From an uncultured Phenylobacterium sp. (lineage in GTDB: Bacteria > Pseudomonadota > Alphaproteobacteria > Caulobacterales > Caulobacteraceae), in contig NZ_CADEGK010000014.1 of NCBI RefSeq assembly GCF_902826855.1, forward strand, positions 1 through 41,756: a stretch of 41,756 nt of DNA, read 5' to 3'. This document shows positions 16,195 through 26,211 of the stretch, piece by piece (within the stretch, counting starts at the first letter, position 1; each line of letters begins with the position of its first letter). The notes under the pieces are model-generated. The model saw only the letters and a list, made by a program, of their open reading frames with translations, had not been told where the DNA came from and did no database searches. A program made the position numbers and the translations under genes.

Positions 16195-16674
16195 TCAGCC
16201 GGCCCTATCACTGCTTGAGCGGTCGGTTTCCATCAGATCGGCCAGTTCGGCCTCCTCGCCGGCGCTGAGAGGCGCCGCCTTTCCCGGCGCGCGGCCGCGC
16301 ATGTAGATCGCCGCGCCGATCCCGCCGGCCACCAGCACGACGAGCGGCCCGAACCAGAGCGCCAGGGTGTCCGGCCGAAGGGGCGGCTTCAGCTGCACGA
16401 AGCTGCCGTACCGCGCGACCAGGAACCCCTCCGCCTCCTCGTCGGTGTCGCCTGCGGCGATCCGCTCGCGCAGGATGATCCGCATGTCCTTGGCCAGTGC
16501 GGCGTCGGAGTCGTCGATCGACTGGTTCTGGCAGACCACGCACCGCATCTCCCGGGAGAGCGCGTGGGCCCGGGCCTCGAGCGCCGGGTCAGCCATCACC
16601 TCGTCCGGCTCGACGGCGTGGGCCGCCCCCGCCAGGGCGGCGGCGCTGGCCGCGATCAGCAGGAGCCGACTCAA
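16195..16674 (-). CDS. ccmH: Cytochrome c maturation thioredoxin-like protein CcmH
   Basis: CcmH (CycL) reduces or holds the CxxCH cysteines of apocytochrome c before haem attachment. The active-site motif RCVVCQNQSIDDSDA is present. The N-terminal signal (SRLLLIAASAAALAGAAHA) and one C-terminal membrane helix (WFGPLVVLVAGGIGAAIYMRG) place it in the inner membrane facing the periplasm. I chose the TTG at 16674, whose last two bases overlap the ccmG stop (TTGA). It gives 159 residues, a normal size. A longer frame exists but would run through ccmG. Confidence 0.92.
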   Translation of the reverse strand: MSRLLLIAASAAALAGAAHAVEPDEVMADPALEARAHALSREMRCVVCQNQSIDDSDAALAKDMRIILRERIAAGDTDEEAEGFLVARYGSFVQLKPPLRPDTLALWFGPLVVLVAGGIGAAIYMRGRAPGKAAPLSAGEEAELADLMETDRSSSDRAG

Positions 16675-17207
16675 GATTCCGCCCTCAGCCGTTGCAGCAG
16701 CGGGCCGATCTTCTGCTCCCAATCCTCGATGCTGATAGCGCCGATGTGGCGGTAGCGCACCTTGCCGGCCTTATCGATCACGAAGGTCTCCGGCGCGCCC
16801 GCGACGCCCAGGTCGATGCCGGTGCGGCCGCTCTGGTCACTGCCCACCCGCACGAAGGGATCCCCCCGCTCCGCCAGGAAGCCATAGCCAGCCTCACGCG
16901 TGTCCTTCCAGTCGACGCCGTGAATGATGACGCCCTCGCGCTTCAGGCGCATCAGCATCGGGTGCTCCAGCTTACAGGGCCCGCACCAGGAGGCGTAGAC
17001 GTTCACCAGCATCGGCTCGCCGCCCAGATCGGTTGCGGCGAAGCCCCTCGAATCCTCGGGGCGCAGGGGCGGCAGGATGAACGCGGGCACGGGCTTGTCG
17101 ATCAGGGCCGAGGGCAAAGCCGACGGGTCGCGTCGCAGGCCCACGAAGAACACGACCAGGACCACCACGAACAGGGCGATCGGCGCGAGAAACAGGACGC
17201 GCTTCAT
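16671..17207 (-). CDS. ccmG: Cytochrome c biogenesis thiol-disulfide protein CcmG (DsbE)
   Basis: CcmG is a membrane-anchored thioredoxin that reduces CcmH or the apocytochrome. The 178-residue protein has an N-terminal anchor (RVLFLAPIALFVVVLVVFFVG), the WCGPC active site in VNVYASWCGPCKLEHP and the CcmG-typical GVDWKDTREAGYGFL and GAPETFVID with the cis-Pro loop. The ATG at 17207 overlaps the ccmF stop by 4 bp. An upstream in-frame start is within ccmF and is rejected. Confidence 0.95.
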   Translation of the reverse strand: MKRVLFLAPIALFVVVLVVFFVGLRRDPSALPSALIDKPVPAFILPPLRPEDSRGFAATDLGGEPMLVNVYASWCGPCKLEHPMLMRLKREGVIIHGVDWKDTREAGYGFLAERGDPFVRVGSDQSGRTGIDLGVAGAPETFVIDKAGKVRYRHIGAISIEDWEQKIGPLLQRLRAES

Positions 17208-19171
17208 TCGGCGGCCATCGGCTGCGCCAGGGCCGGAGCCTTCACCGCCGCCCCCAGCCGCAGGCGCCTGTCGCTGAGAGACACCGCCCCACCGAGGGCC
17301 ATGGTGAAGCCGCCCAGCCAGATCCAGACAATCAGCGGGTGATCCCAAAGCCGAACGACCACGCCGGCCGGAGATTCCTCCCCCACGGAGACGTACAGAT
17401 TGCCCAGCGGCCGCACGTGGATGCCGGCCTCAGTCGTCTGGGTCTGGGCGGACGGGAAGAACCGCCGCTCACTGGAGAGCGTGAAGGGCGCGCCCTGGCC
17501 GGTCACCGTGAACCGGGCGCGGCGGGCCTCGTAGTTGGGTCCGTTCACATTCTCCAGCGCGGCCAGCGTCAGGGTGCGGCCGGCGAAGGCCACGGTGTCT
17601 CCCGGCCGCATCGAGACCACCTTGTCGGTCTCCCACGCCGTGACGGCGGTGATCCCGAGCACCAGGAGGCCCAGGCCGGCGTGCGCCAGGGTCAGGCCGA
17701 CGATGGCCCGCGGCGTCGTGCGGATCGCGCGCCCGAGATATGCCCGGCCCGCCCACCAGCGACGCCCCAGAATCGCACCCGCCCCGGCCACCAGCCAGGC
17801 CGCCAGCGCCAGGCCGCCGGCGGCGATCACGCCCTTGAACCCGCCCAGCACGAGGCTCACCAGAAGCACGACGGCCGCGAGCGCCAGGGGTACGCGGACG
17901 CGGCGCAGGGCCTGGCGAAGGCTGTCGCGCTTCCAGTTCACCATCGGACCCAGCACCACCAGCACCAGGAGCGGCGCGGCGATGGGCACGAAGGTGCGGG
18001 CGTAGAACGGCGGCCCAACCGAAATCTTGTCGCCGGCCATCAGTTCGATGAACACCGGCTGAAACGTTCCCCAGAAGACGACCGCGCACAGCACGCTGAG
18101 GAACAGGTTGTTCAGAATGATACCGCCCTCACGCGAGACCGGCGTGAAGAAGGCGCCCGGCCGCAGAGCCTGGGCCCGCCAGGCGTAGAGCGCGAGGGAA
18201 AGGCCGGTGGTCGCCCCGATGATCGCCAGGATGTACACCCCGCGTTCCGGGTCGACGGCGAAGGCGTGCACGCTGGTCAGGATGCCGGAGCGCACCAGGA
18301 AGGTGCCCACCAGGCTCAGGGAGAAGGTGAGGATCGCCAGCAGGATCGTCCAGCTGACCAGGGCGCCGCGACGCTCCAGCACCAGGGCCGAGTGCAGGAG
18401 CGCGGTCCCCAGAATCCAGGGCATCAGGGAGGCATTTTCCACCGGGTCCCAGAACCACCAGCCGCCCCAGCCCAGCTCGTAGTAGGCCCAGGCGCTGCCC
18501 AGGGTGATGCCCAGCGTCAGCGGCACCCACGCCGCCAGCACCCACGGCCGCACCCAGCGCGCCCAGGCCGCGTCCACGCGGCCTTCGATCAGCGCCGCGA
18601 CGGCGAAGCAGAACGCCATCGAGAAGCCCACGTAGCCCAGGTAGAGCATCGGCGGGTGCATCACGAGGCCCGGGTCCTGCAGCAGCGGATTGAGCTCCCG
18701 CCCCTCGAGCGGCGCAGGTGAAAGGCGCAGGAACGGGTTGGAGGTGAACAGCAGGAAGCTCAGGAACGCCGCCCCGATTATGCCCTGGATGCCCAGGACA
18801 CGGGCCTGGAGCGTCTCTCGCAGCGCGCCGCCAAACGTGGCCACCGCGCCTCCGAAGATCACCAGGATGAGAACCCACAGAAGCAGCGAGCCCTCGTGGT
18901 TGCCCCAGGTGGCGGCGAAGCGATAGGGCGTCGGCTGGGCGGTGTGGGCGTGATTGGCCACCAGGGCGACCGAGAAATCACAGGTGACGAAGGCGTAGGC
19001 GAGGCACCCGAACGCCAGGATCACGAATCCCGCCTGCAGCCGCGCCGCCGCCCGGCCGAGGGCCATGAGCGTGCCATCACCCCGCCACGCACCCCAAAGC
19101 GGGGCTGTGGACTGGACGAGCGCGAGAAGCAGGGCGAGAATCAGTGCGAACTGACCGACTTCCGCCGACAT
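17204..19171 (-). CDS. ccmF: Haem lyase subunit CcmF
   Basis: CcmF is the large inner-membrane protein that transfers haem from CcmE to apocytochromes, together with CcmH and CcmI. The 655-residue sequence has many membrane helices and the tryptophan-rich haem-handling motif WGGWWFWDPVENASLMPW. Periplasmic histidines are seen in NHEGSLLLW. It is the first gene of the minus-strand run ccmF-ccmG-ccmH-ccmI-phoR. A GAGGGGAG ribosome site is 10 bp before the ATG. The ccmABCDE genes are not in this window. Its closeness to 25 haem-binding motifs in Regions 3 and 5 makes functional sense. Confidence 0.96.
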   Translation of the reverse strand: MSAEVGQFALILALLLALVQSTAPLWGAWRGDGTLMALGRAAARLQAGFVILAFGCLAYAFVTCDFSVALVANHAHTAQPTPYRFAATWGNHEGSLLLWVLILVIFGGAVATFGGALRETLQARVLGIQGIIGAAFLSFLLFTSNPFLRLSPAPLEGRELNPLLQDPGLVMHPPMLYLGYVGFSMAFCFAVAALIEGRVDAAWARWVRPWVLAAWVPLTLGITLGSAWAYYELGWGGWWFWDPVENASLMPWILGTALLHSALVLERRGALVSWTILLAILTFSLSLVGTFLVRSGILTSVHAFAVDPERGVYILAIIGATTGLSLALYAWRAQALRPGAFFTPVSREGGIILNNLFLSVLCAVVFWGTFQPVFIELMAGDKISVGPPFYARTFVPIAAPLLVLVVLGPMVNWKRDSLRQALRRVRVPLALAAVVLLVSLVLGGFKGVIAAGGLALAAWLVAGAGAILGRRWWAGRAYLGRAIRTTPRAIVGLTLAHAGLGLLVLGITAVTAWETDKVVSMRPGDTVAFAGRTLTLAALENVNGPNYEARRARFTVTGQGAPFTLSSERRFFPSAQTQTTEAGIHVRPLGNLYVSVGEESPAGVVVRLWDHPLIVWIWLGGFTMALGGAVSLSDRRLRLGAAVKAPALAQPMAAE

Positions 19172-19304
19172 GGACTTTGTGCTCCCCTCTGACCGGTGGC
19201 GCGTGGTACCGCGTTCGGCGAAGATCGGAAATGCTAGTGTGCCAGGACCGGGCGTGAATGGGTAACCGCTGCGGCCAATTGGCCAGGGCGCTGGGGGCGT
19301 TGGG
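19172..19304. other. Divergent promoter region between ccmF and the redox module
   Basis: No gene is seen here. The region must hold promoters for both directions, but no convincing -35/-10 pair could be assigned. A perfect 12-bp palindrome, GGCCAATTGGCC, lies at 19273-19284, about 20 bp upstream of the plus-strand gene, and could be an operator. It matches neither the FNR nor the CRP consensus. Confidence 0.4.
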
Positions 19305-21755
19305 ATGTCGGAGCTCTACAAGGTCGCGATCATTGGATCCGGGCCCGCCGGGCTGAGCGCGGCGGCGCACGCGGCGAAGAAGGGCCTGAGCCACATCCTG
19401 CTGGAGAAGACCGACCACCTCTCCGACACCATCTACCGCTACCAGAAGGGCAAGCACGTGATGGCGACGCCCGTCATCCTGGTGCTGCGGGCCGACGCGG
19501 ATTTCGACGCGGGCAAGCGCGAGAAGGTCCTCGATCAGTGGAACCAGGACATCGCCGCGGCCGGCGTGAACGTCAAATTCCACGCCGACGTGAAGGCGAT
19601 CACCGGCGAGAAGGGCAACTTCACCATCGAGCTGACCAAGGGCGACCCGGTCCGCGCCGAGACCATCGTCCTGGCCGTCGGCACCCAGGGCAACCCGAAC
19701 CGGATGCGCTGCGACGGCGCCAACCTACCCCACGTGCAGTACCAGCTGGACGACCCGGGCGAGTACACCGACGAACATATCTTCGTCATCGGCGGCGGTG
19801 ACGCCGGCATCGAGAATGCGCTCGGCCTGGCCGCCGACCCCGCGCAGAACAACACGGTCACCCTCGTCAACCGCGGAGCCGACTTCCCGACCGCGAAGAA
19901 GCCCAACGTCGACAACCTGTTCGCCGCCCGCGACGCCGGGCGCATGACCATCCTGACCGAGTGCAACACCAGTCTGGTGGAGCCGGGCTGGATCACGGTC
20001 GACACGCCGCAGGGGTCGTCGCGCTATAAGTGCGACCGGATCATCGCGCGGATGGGCGCCGCCCCGCCTCGGGCCTTCGTGGAAGCGGCCGGCATCGAGT
20101 TCTCCGGCCCTGACCGCACGGCCTTCCCGACCCTGTCGCCGACCTTCGAGACTACGAAGGCGGGCATCTATGTGATCGGGGCGCTGGCCGGCTACCCGCT
20201 GATCAAGCACTGCATGAACCAGGGCTACGATGTCATCGAGTTCATCACCGGCAACACCCAGCTGGAAGCCGCCGACGAACCGCTCCTGAAGGACAAGCTG
20301 AAGCACCTGCCCGGCAACCGCAGCGTCGCCGACTGGCTGGAATTCCTGCGCAGCCGCGTGGAAATCCTGAACGGCCTCTCGCCCCTGCAGATGCGGGAGT
20401 TCCTGCTCGACTCCGAGGTAAGGGCCTACAAGGCCAACGAGCCGATCTTCATCCGCAACGACACCGGCTCCTCGGTGTTCGGCATCGCGGAAGGCGCGGT
20501 CAAGGTCGAGGTCGACCCGACCAACCCGAACATCACGGTCCCGATCGGCCAGAGCTCGATCTTCGGCGAGGTGGGCCTGATCTCCGGCCGCAAGCGCGGG
20601 TCGACGATCCGTGCGTCGGAACCGACGATCTGCGTCGAAATCCCCCGCATGGCGGCGCTGAAGCTGATGAGCCAGGTGCCGGCCGCCCGCGAGGCCGTGC
20701 AGCGGATCACCACCGAGCGCCAGGTGCTGCAGATCTTCAAGTCAGGCCTGACCCCCGCCGACATCACCGACGTGCTGGCCGGCGCCGAGGTGATCGACGT
20801 GAAGCCCGGCGAGGCGATCATCAACGAGGGCGATATCTCGGACGACCTCTACATCATCCGCTCCGGCTCGATGATCGTGGAGAAGAACCTGGGCGGAAAG
20901 CCCGTGTTCATGTCGTACGTTCCGGCCGGCTCCTATGTCGGCGAAATGGCGATGATGGAGCGTACGCCGCGCTCGACGACCGTGAAGGCGGCGATCCGCT
21001 CCACTGTCGTTAAATTGCCCGCCGAGCCGTTCCGGGCGCTGCTGGGCCGCAAGCCCGAGCTCGCCAAGCGCATGCAGACCGAAATGCGGGCGCGCCAGGA
21101 GATCAACGCGTTCATCGAGAGCCAGAAGGAGGAGTTCGGCGGCGCGGTCGACATGTACTCCTCGGTCGCCAACTTCCTGATCAAACAGGGGATCGGCGAG
21201 GCCACCGACGTGCTGCTGATCGACGAGAGTCTGTGTGTCGGCTGCGACAACTGCGAGAAGGCCTGCGCAGACAGCCACGACGGCCTCAGCCGTCTGAACC
21301 GCGAGGCCGGCACCACCTTCGCCAACATCCACGTGCCGACCTCGTGCCGCCACTGCGAGCAACCGCATTGCATGGCCGACTGTCCGCCCAACGCCATTCG
21401 GCGGGGCCCCGACGGCGAGGTGTTCATCAATGAGACCTGCATCGGCTGCGGCAACTGCCAGCGGGCCTGTCCCTACGGTGTGATCCAGATGGACAAGCCG
21501 CCGCCGAAGAAGCCCAGCCTGGTGGAATGGATGCTGTTCGGCCGTGGACCGGGACCGGGCCAGCCGGACAACGAATGGCGCAAGAAGGCGGCCAAGGCCG
21601 GTGGCGCCGAATCGCCGAAGCTGGCGATCAAGTGCGACATGTGTTCAGGCAAGGCCGGGGGCCCCGCCTGCGTGCGGGCGTGCCCGACGGGGGCGGCGAT
21701 CCGGGTGACACCCGACGCCTTCCTCTCGGTGGCCAGGATTGAGAGGACCGCGTAG
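19305..21755 (+). CDS. FAD/NAD(P) oxidoreductase - double cNMP-binding - four-cluster ferredoxin fusion
   Basis: An 816-residue cytosolic protein in three parts. Residues 1-330 are a thioredoxin-reductase-like flavoprotein with the FAD motif GSGPAG (11-16) and NAD(P) motif GGGDAG (163-168). The CxxC redox pair of true thioredoxin reductases is absent. Residues 360-590 hold two cyclic-nucleotide-binding domains, with phosphate-binding cassettes FGEVGLISGRKRGST (420-434) and GEMAMMERTPRSTT (546-559). Residues 640-795 have sixteen cysteines in the NrfC/DmsB pattern: CxxCxxCxxxC from 644, CxxCx4CxxxC from 681, CxxCxxCxxxC from 712, and CxxCx8CxxxC from 777. This implies four [4Fe-4S] clusters. 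Inferred role: moving electrons between NAD(P)H and the membrane protein encoded 3 bp downstream, under cyclic-nucleotide control. Confidence 0.88.
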   Translation: MSELYKVAIIGSGPAGLSAAAHAAKKGLSHILLEKTDHLSDTIYRYQKGKHVMATPVILVLRADADFDAGKREKVLDQWNQDIAAAGVNVKFHADVKAITGEKGNFTIELTKGDPVRAETIVLAVGTQGNPNRMRCDGANLPHVQYQLDDPGEYTDEHIFVIGGGDAGIENALGLAADPAQNNTVTLVNRGADFPTAKKPNVDNLFAARDAGRMTILTECNTSLVEPGWITVDTPQGSSRYKCDRIIARMGAAPPRAFVEAAGIEFSGPDRTAFPTLSPTFETTKAGIYVIGALAGYPLIKHCMNQGYDVIEFITGNTQLEAADEPLLKDKLKHLPGNRSVADWLEFLRSRVEILNGLSPLQMREFLLDSEVRAYKANEPIFIRNDTGSSVFGIAEGAVKVEVDPTNPNITVPIGQSSIFGEVGLISGRKRGSTIRASEPTICVEIPRMAALKLMSQVPAAREAVQRITTERQVLQIFKSGLTPADITDVLAGAEVIDVKPGEAIINEGDISDDLYIIRSGSMIVEKNLGGKPVFMSYVPAGSYVGEMAMMERTPRSTTVKAAIRSTVVKLPAEPFRALLGRKPELAKRMQTEMRARQEINAFIESQKEEFGGAVDMYSSVANFLIKQGIGEATDVLLIDESLCVGCDNCEKACADSHDGLSRLNREAGTTFANIHVPTSCRHCEQPHCMADCPPNAIRRGPDGEVFINETCIGCGNCQRACPYGVIQMDKPPPKKPSLVEWMLFGRGPGPGQPDNEWRKKAAKAGGAESPKLAIKCDMCSGKAGGPACVRACPTGAAIRVTPDAFLSVARIERTA

Positions 21756-21758
21756 GTC

Positions 21759-22637
21759 GTGACACACGCCGGGGGGCATACGGAACGAGTGAAGCAGCGG
21801 ACCCACGAGGGGTTCCTGCGGCATAAGCATTTCATGTTCGCGCAGATCGCCACCGCGCTCTGCGTGGTCGCGGTCGGCGTCTATTTCTTCACCGCAGCGA
21901 GCCTCGACGAGCCGCCCAGCGGCGGCAGCTGGATCGGCTACATACTGGGCACGATCAGCGCCGGGCTGATCGTCTGGCTGGCCTGCCTCGGCATCCGCAA
22001 GCGGGTGATCACCTCCGGCCACTACTCGCTGAAGGCGTGGGTTTCCGCGCATGTCTATCTCGGCCTGTCGCTGACGGTGCTGGCCACCCTGCACACCGGC
22101 TTCCAGTTCGGCTGGAATATCCACACCCTGGCCTACGTGCTGATGATGCTGGTCATCGTCTCGGGGGCCCTGGGCATCTGGGCCTACGCCACCCTGCCGC
22201 AGCGCCTGCATGGCAACCGGGGCGAGACCACGCGCAAGCAGATGCTGGAGAGCATCGAGAGCCTGGACCGCCAGATGCACGACGTGGCCCAGCCCCTGGA
22301 CCGGGCCGGCGCCGAGCTGGCGCGGATGTCCATCGAGGACACGGAATTGGGCGGCGGCTTCTGGACGCGGCTCACCAACGGCTATGGAAACTGCGCGAAC
22401 AGGCGGGCCGCGGCGAGGCTGCGCGCCCTGCCCCCGGCATCGAACCCGGCGCAAGCGGAAGCCCTGACCAAGCTGGAGCAGCTCATGCAGCAGAAGGCCG
22501 AGGTCCTGGCCCTGGCGCGGCGGCAGATGCAGATCACCGCCTTCCTGGAGGGGTGGCTGTTCGTGCACATCCCGGCCACCTTCGCCCTTCTGGCGGCGCT
22601 CACGGCGCACATCGCCAGCGTCTTTGCGTACTGGTGA
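21759..22637 (+). CDS. Five-helix membrane protein with a diheme cytochrome b pattern
   Basis: A 292-residue integral membrane protein with helices near residues 26-46, 57-78, 94-112, 122-143 and 265-290. His98 and His112 lie 14 residues apart in helix 3. His270 and His284 lie 14 apart in helix 5. That is the arrangement that holds two stacked b haems in cytochrome b-type proteins. His122 is a further candidate. A charged helical domain (about 155-260) sits between helices 4 and 5. The GTG at 21759 follows the previous stop by 3 bp. A GTG at 21789 (KQRTHEGF) is an alternative start. It is placed between a ferredoxin-type donor and a periplasmic decaheme protein, so it is the natural transmembrane electron carrier. 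The family name is not known to me. Confidence 0.8.
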   Translation: MTHAGGHTERVKQRTHEGFLRHKHFMFAQIATALCVVAVGVYFFTAASLDEPPSGGSWIGYILGTISAGLIVWLACLGIRKRVITSGHYSLKAWVSAHVYLGLSLTVLATLHTGFQFGWNIHTLAYVLMMLVIVSGALGIWAYATLPQRLHGNRGETTRKQMLESIESLDRQMHDVAQPLDRAGAELARMSIEDTELGGGFWTRLTNGYGNCANRRAAARLRALPPASNPAQAEALTKLEQLMQQKAEVLALARRQMQITAFLEGWLFVHIPATFALLAALTAHIASVFAYW

Positions 22638-22641
22638 GCCG

Positions 22642-24516
22642 GTGGCCCAAGAATTCCATCTCAAACTGATCACCGAGCGCGCCGGCGGCGGCGATCCCAT
22701 CGTCCGCGAGCGGCAGCTGCCCGGACCGGAGCTCAGCATCGGCCGCGCGGCCGACAGCGGCATCGTCCTCACCGACCTGACGATCGATCCGCAGCACGCC
22801 AAGATGCGCTTCTCCGGCCCGGGCCGGATCACGCTGGAATCCGTCAGCGGGCGTCCATTCCTGGTCGGCGGCCGTCCGGTGCAACGGGCCGACATCGACG
22901 TGGCCAGCCGCCCGCAGGTGGAGTTCGCGAGCTATCGGCTCGCCTTCGAGCCTGGCCCGGACGGCGGCGCCGTCGTCACCGTCACCCACGCCGAGCACGA
23001 GAGCCACGCTACGCCGAAGGTCTTCTCGCTGCAGTCGAAGGTGTTCGGCCGGCGCAAGATGGCCTGGGTGTTCGGCTCCGGCATCTTCGTGATCTGCCTG
23101 CTCATCCCGCTGCTGTTCGCCGGATTGCTGTCTCAGTCGAAGATCCATCCGGACCAGCAGTGGTCCACCGGACCCCTGTCGAAGTCGCATGCCTTCCTCG
23201 AGACCGACTGCAAGTCGTGTCACGCCAAGTCGTTCGTCGCCGTGCGCGACGAGTCCTGCAAGTCCTGCCACCAGGCCAGCCACGACCCTGCGGCCCAGGC
23301 CAAGGTCCTCGCCAAGGCCCGGGACGGGGGCAGCCCCTATCGCCCCACCCTGATCTTCGATCACGCCGATCCGAAGAAGCTGAGCCAGTCCGCCCCCCTG
23401 CCCGATGGGTTCGGCGCGAAGGTCACCACGATCGTTCAGCGGACGCTGGGCCATCCGACCGACCGCTGCGCCAGCTGCCACATCGAGCACACCAAGGTCA
23501 CTCCCCCGGCAAAGGGCGGGGACCCGAAGGCGCCGCTGGCCGACAAGCCCAAGATGGTCGTGGTCAACGACTGCGAGAGCTGCCACTCGAAACTGAAGAC
23601 GCGGCTGGGCAAGACCGAGCTGATCGATACGCCGGACTGGAACCGCCACCCGGCCTTCCGCCCGCTGATCATGACCTCGGCCGAGGGCGTGAAGCCGACG
23701 TTCCAGCGGATGGCTCTGACCGGGGCGCCGCAGGAGCGGAACGGCCTGATCTTCCCGCACCGCATGCACCTCGATCCGCTGGGTGGGGTCGCCAAGCAGG
23801 CCATCGGCCTTGGCGCGGCGCGCGGCTATGGCGCCGCCCTGGAGTGCGAGTCCTGCCACCGTCCCGACGCGACCGGTCGCAGCTTCCAACCCATCCAGAT
23901 GGAGAAGGACTGCGGCAGCTGCCACAGCCTGGCCTACGCGCGCGTCGGCAGCGAGTTGCGCCTCTATCCACATGGCGAGGTCGAGAAGACCATGATGATC
24001 GCCGGCGGCGGGAGCATGGGCGGTTCGAACCGTGTCCGGCCCGGCACCGCGCGGCCCACGCCCCTGCCAGGGACCGCCCCGCCGTCGGCGGTGAGCGGCT
24101 CGCCGTTCCGCCCGGGCGGCGCCTGCTTCGACTGCCACACCATCACCTGGACGCCCGAGGGACGGCCCAGCGTGCAGGCGGTGAAACTCACCACCAGCTA
24201 CATGCCACGCGGCGCCTTCGACCACGCGACGCCCGAGCACGGCGGTCCGGGGCAGTCCAAGGCCGGCGGTTACAAATGCGCCGACTGTCACAAGGCGGCG
24301 GTCTCCGACCGGACCTCCGATGTCCTGGTGCCCGACATCGCCAAGTGCAACGCCTGCCACGGCCAGCCGAAGACCAAGACGGCCGCGGCCAGCGACGGCG
24401 AGTGCGCGACCTGCCACAGCTTCCACGCGCCCGGGAAGGCGACGCCCAAGCCCGGTCATCCGCCGCTGGAGACGTTGCGCTGGAGCCAGATAACCGCCGG
24501 GAAGGCCCCGGGGTAA
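22642..24516 (+). CDS. FHA domain - membrane helix - decaheme cytochrome c
   Basis: A 624-residue protein. Residues 5-105 form a forkhead-associated domain, with SIGRAADSGIVLTDLTIDPQHAKM carrying the conserved Gly-Arg and His. The usual Ser of the phosphothreonine pocket (SxxH) is replaced by Asp-Pro. One membrane helix spans about 141-163. After it come ten CxxCH haem sites, with first cysteines at 190, 206, 276, 311, 402, 424, 495, 546, 569 and 588. The FHA part should be cytoplasmic and the haem part periplasmic. I chose GTG 22642, 4 bp after the previous stop. An upstream TTG would overlap that gene. It should receive or donate electrons in the periplasm. Fusion of FHA to a multihaem cytochrome is rare and its purpose is unknown. 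Confidence 0.87.
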   Translation: MAQEFHLKLITERAGGGDPIVRERQLPGPELSIGRAADSGIVLTDLTIDPQHAKMRFSGPGRITLESVSGRPFLVGGRPVQRADIDVASRPQVEFASYRLAFEPGPDGGAVVTVTHAEHESHATPKVFSLQSKVFGRRKMAWVFGSGIFVICLLIPLLFAGLLSQSKIHPDQQWSTGPLSKSHAFLETDCKSCHAKSFVAVRDESCKSCHQASHDPAAQAKVLAKARDGGSPYRPTLIFDHADPKKLSQSAPLPDGFGAKVTTIVQRTLGHPTDRCASCHIEHTKVTPPAKGGDPKAPLADKPKMVVVNDCESCHSKLKTRLGKTELIDTPDWNRHPAFRPLIMTSAEGVKPTFQRMALTGAPQERNGLIFPHRMHLDPLGGVAKQAIGLGAARGYGAALECESCHRPDATGRSFQPIQMEKDCGSCHSLAYARVGSELRLYPHGEVEKTMMIAGGGSMGGSNRVRPGTARPTPLPGTAPPSAVSGSPFRPGGACFDCHTITWTPEGRPSVQAVKLTTSYMPRGAFDHATPEHGGPGQSKAGGYKCADCHKAAVSDRTSDVLVPDIAKCNACHGQPKTKTAAASDGECATCHSFHAPGKATPKPGHPPLETLRWSQITAGKAPG

Positions 24517-24531
24517 AACCCCTCTACCGCT

Positions 24532-24662
24532 CGTCATGGCCGGGCGTGTCCGGGCCATCCAGAAGCGCAGTTCGTCCGCCGGACATGGAAGCGGCCGCCC
24601 CGCTTGCGCGATGACGGCCGCCTCGGCGTCTATGGATGGCCGGGACAAGCCCGGCCATGACG
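24532..24662. repeat. Two inverted copies of a palindromic intergenic repeat
   Basis: Copies at 24532-24561 (TCATGGCCGGGCGTGTCCGG core) and 24631-24662 (ATGGCCGGGACAAGCCCGGCC core) are in opposite orientation and flank about 70 bp. Each can form a GGCCGGG/CCCGGCC hairpin. Elements like this are common between alphaproteobacterial genes. Here they fill the gap between the converging decaheme and gdhA genes and may terminate both transcripts. Confidence 0.75.
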
Positions 24663-24675
24663 TTTCTGGTTGTGG

Positions 24676-26034
<1,359 letters not shown>

Positions 26035-26211
26035 GACTGCCCCCTGATAACCGGCGCGCGTTCGCACCTGCGGCTTTTCCAGCCCAACCTAACTACGAAA
26101 TGTAACCGGACTTAAGCGCATTTCCGGCGGCAAAGCTCAAGCTCGGTCATTCGGCCCTTGATGAGCCGGTGGAATTTGCGACAACTCGTTGGTTGGATGG
26201 GGGCTGATGAA
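26035..26211. other. Divergent intergenic region between gdhA and the acetolactate synthase gene
   Basis: No gene is visible. The region is less GC-rich around 26070-26130, which is where promoters for both directions would be expected. I could not assign reliable -35/-10 pairs or a known operator. Confidence 0.4.

Noticed and set aside
19273-19284. GGCCAATTGGCC palindrome as an FNR or CRP site
   Set aside because: It matches neither TTGAT-N4-ATCAA nor TGTGA-N6-TCACA. It is kept only as an unassigned palindrome.
22600-24648. A long open frame on the strand opposite the FHA-decaheme gene
   Set aside because: It mirrors the real gene in a GC-rich sequence, has no family motifs, and the plus strand carries ten CxxCH sites in order.
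24532-24662. A CRISPR or insertion-sequence remnant
   Set aside because: There are only two inverted copies, no transposase fragment and no regular spacer array. The core matches a common intergenic palindrome type.
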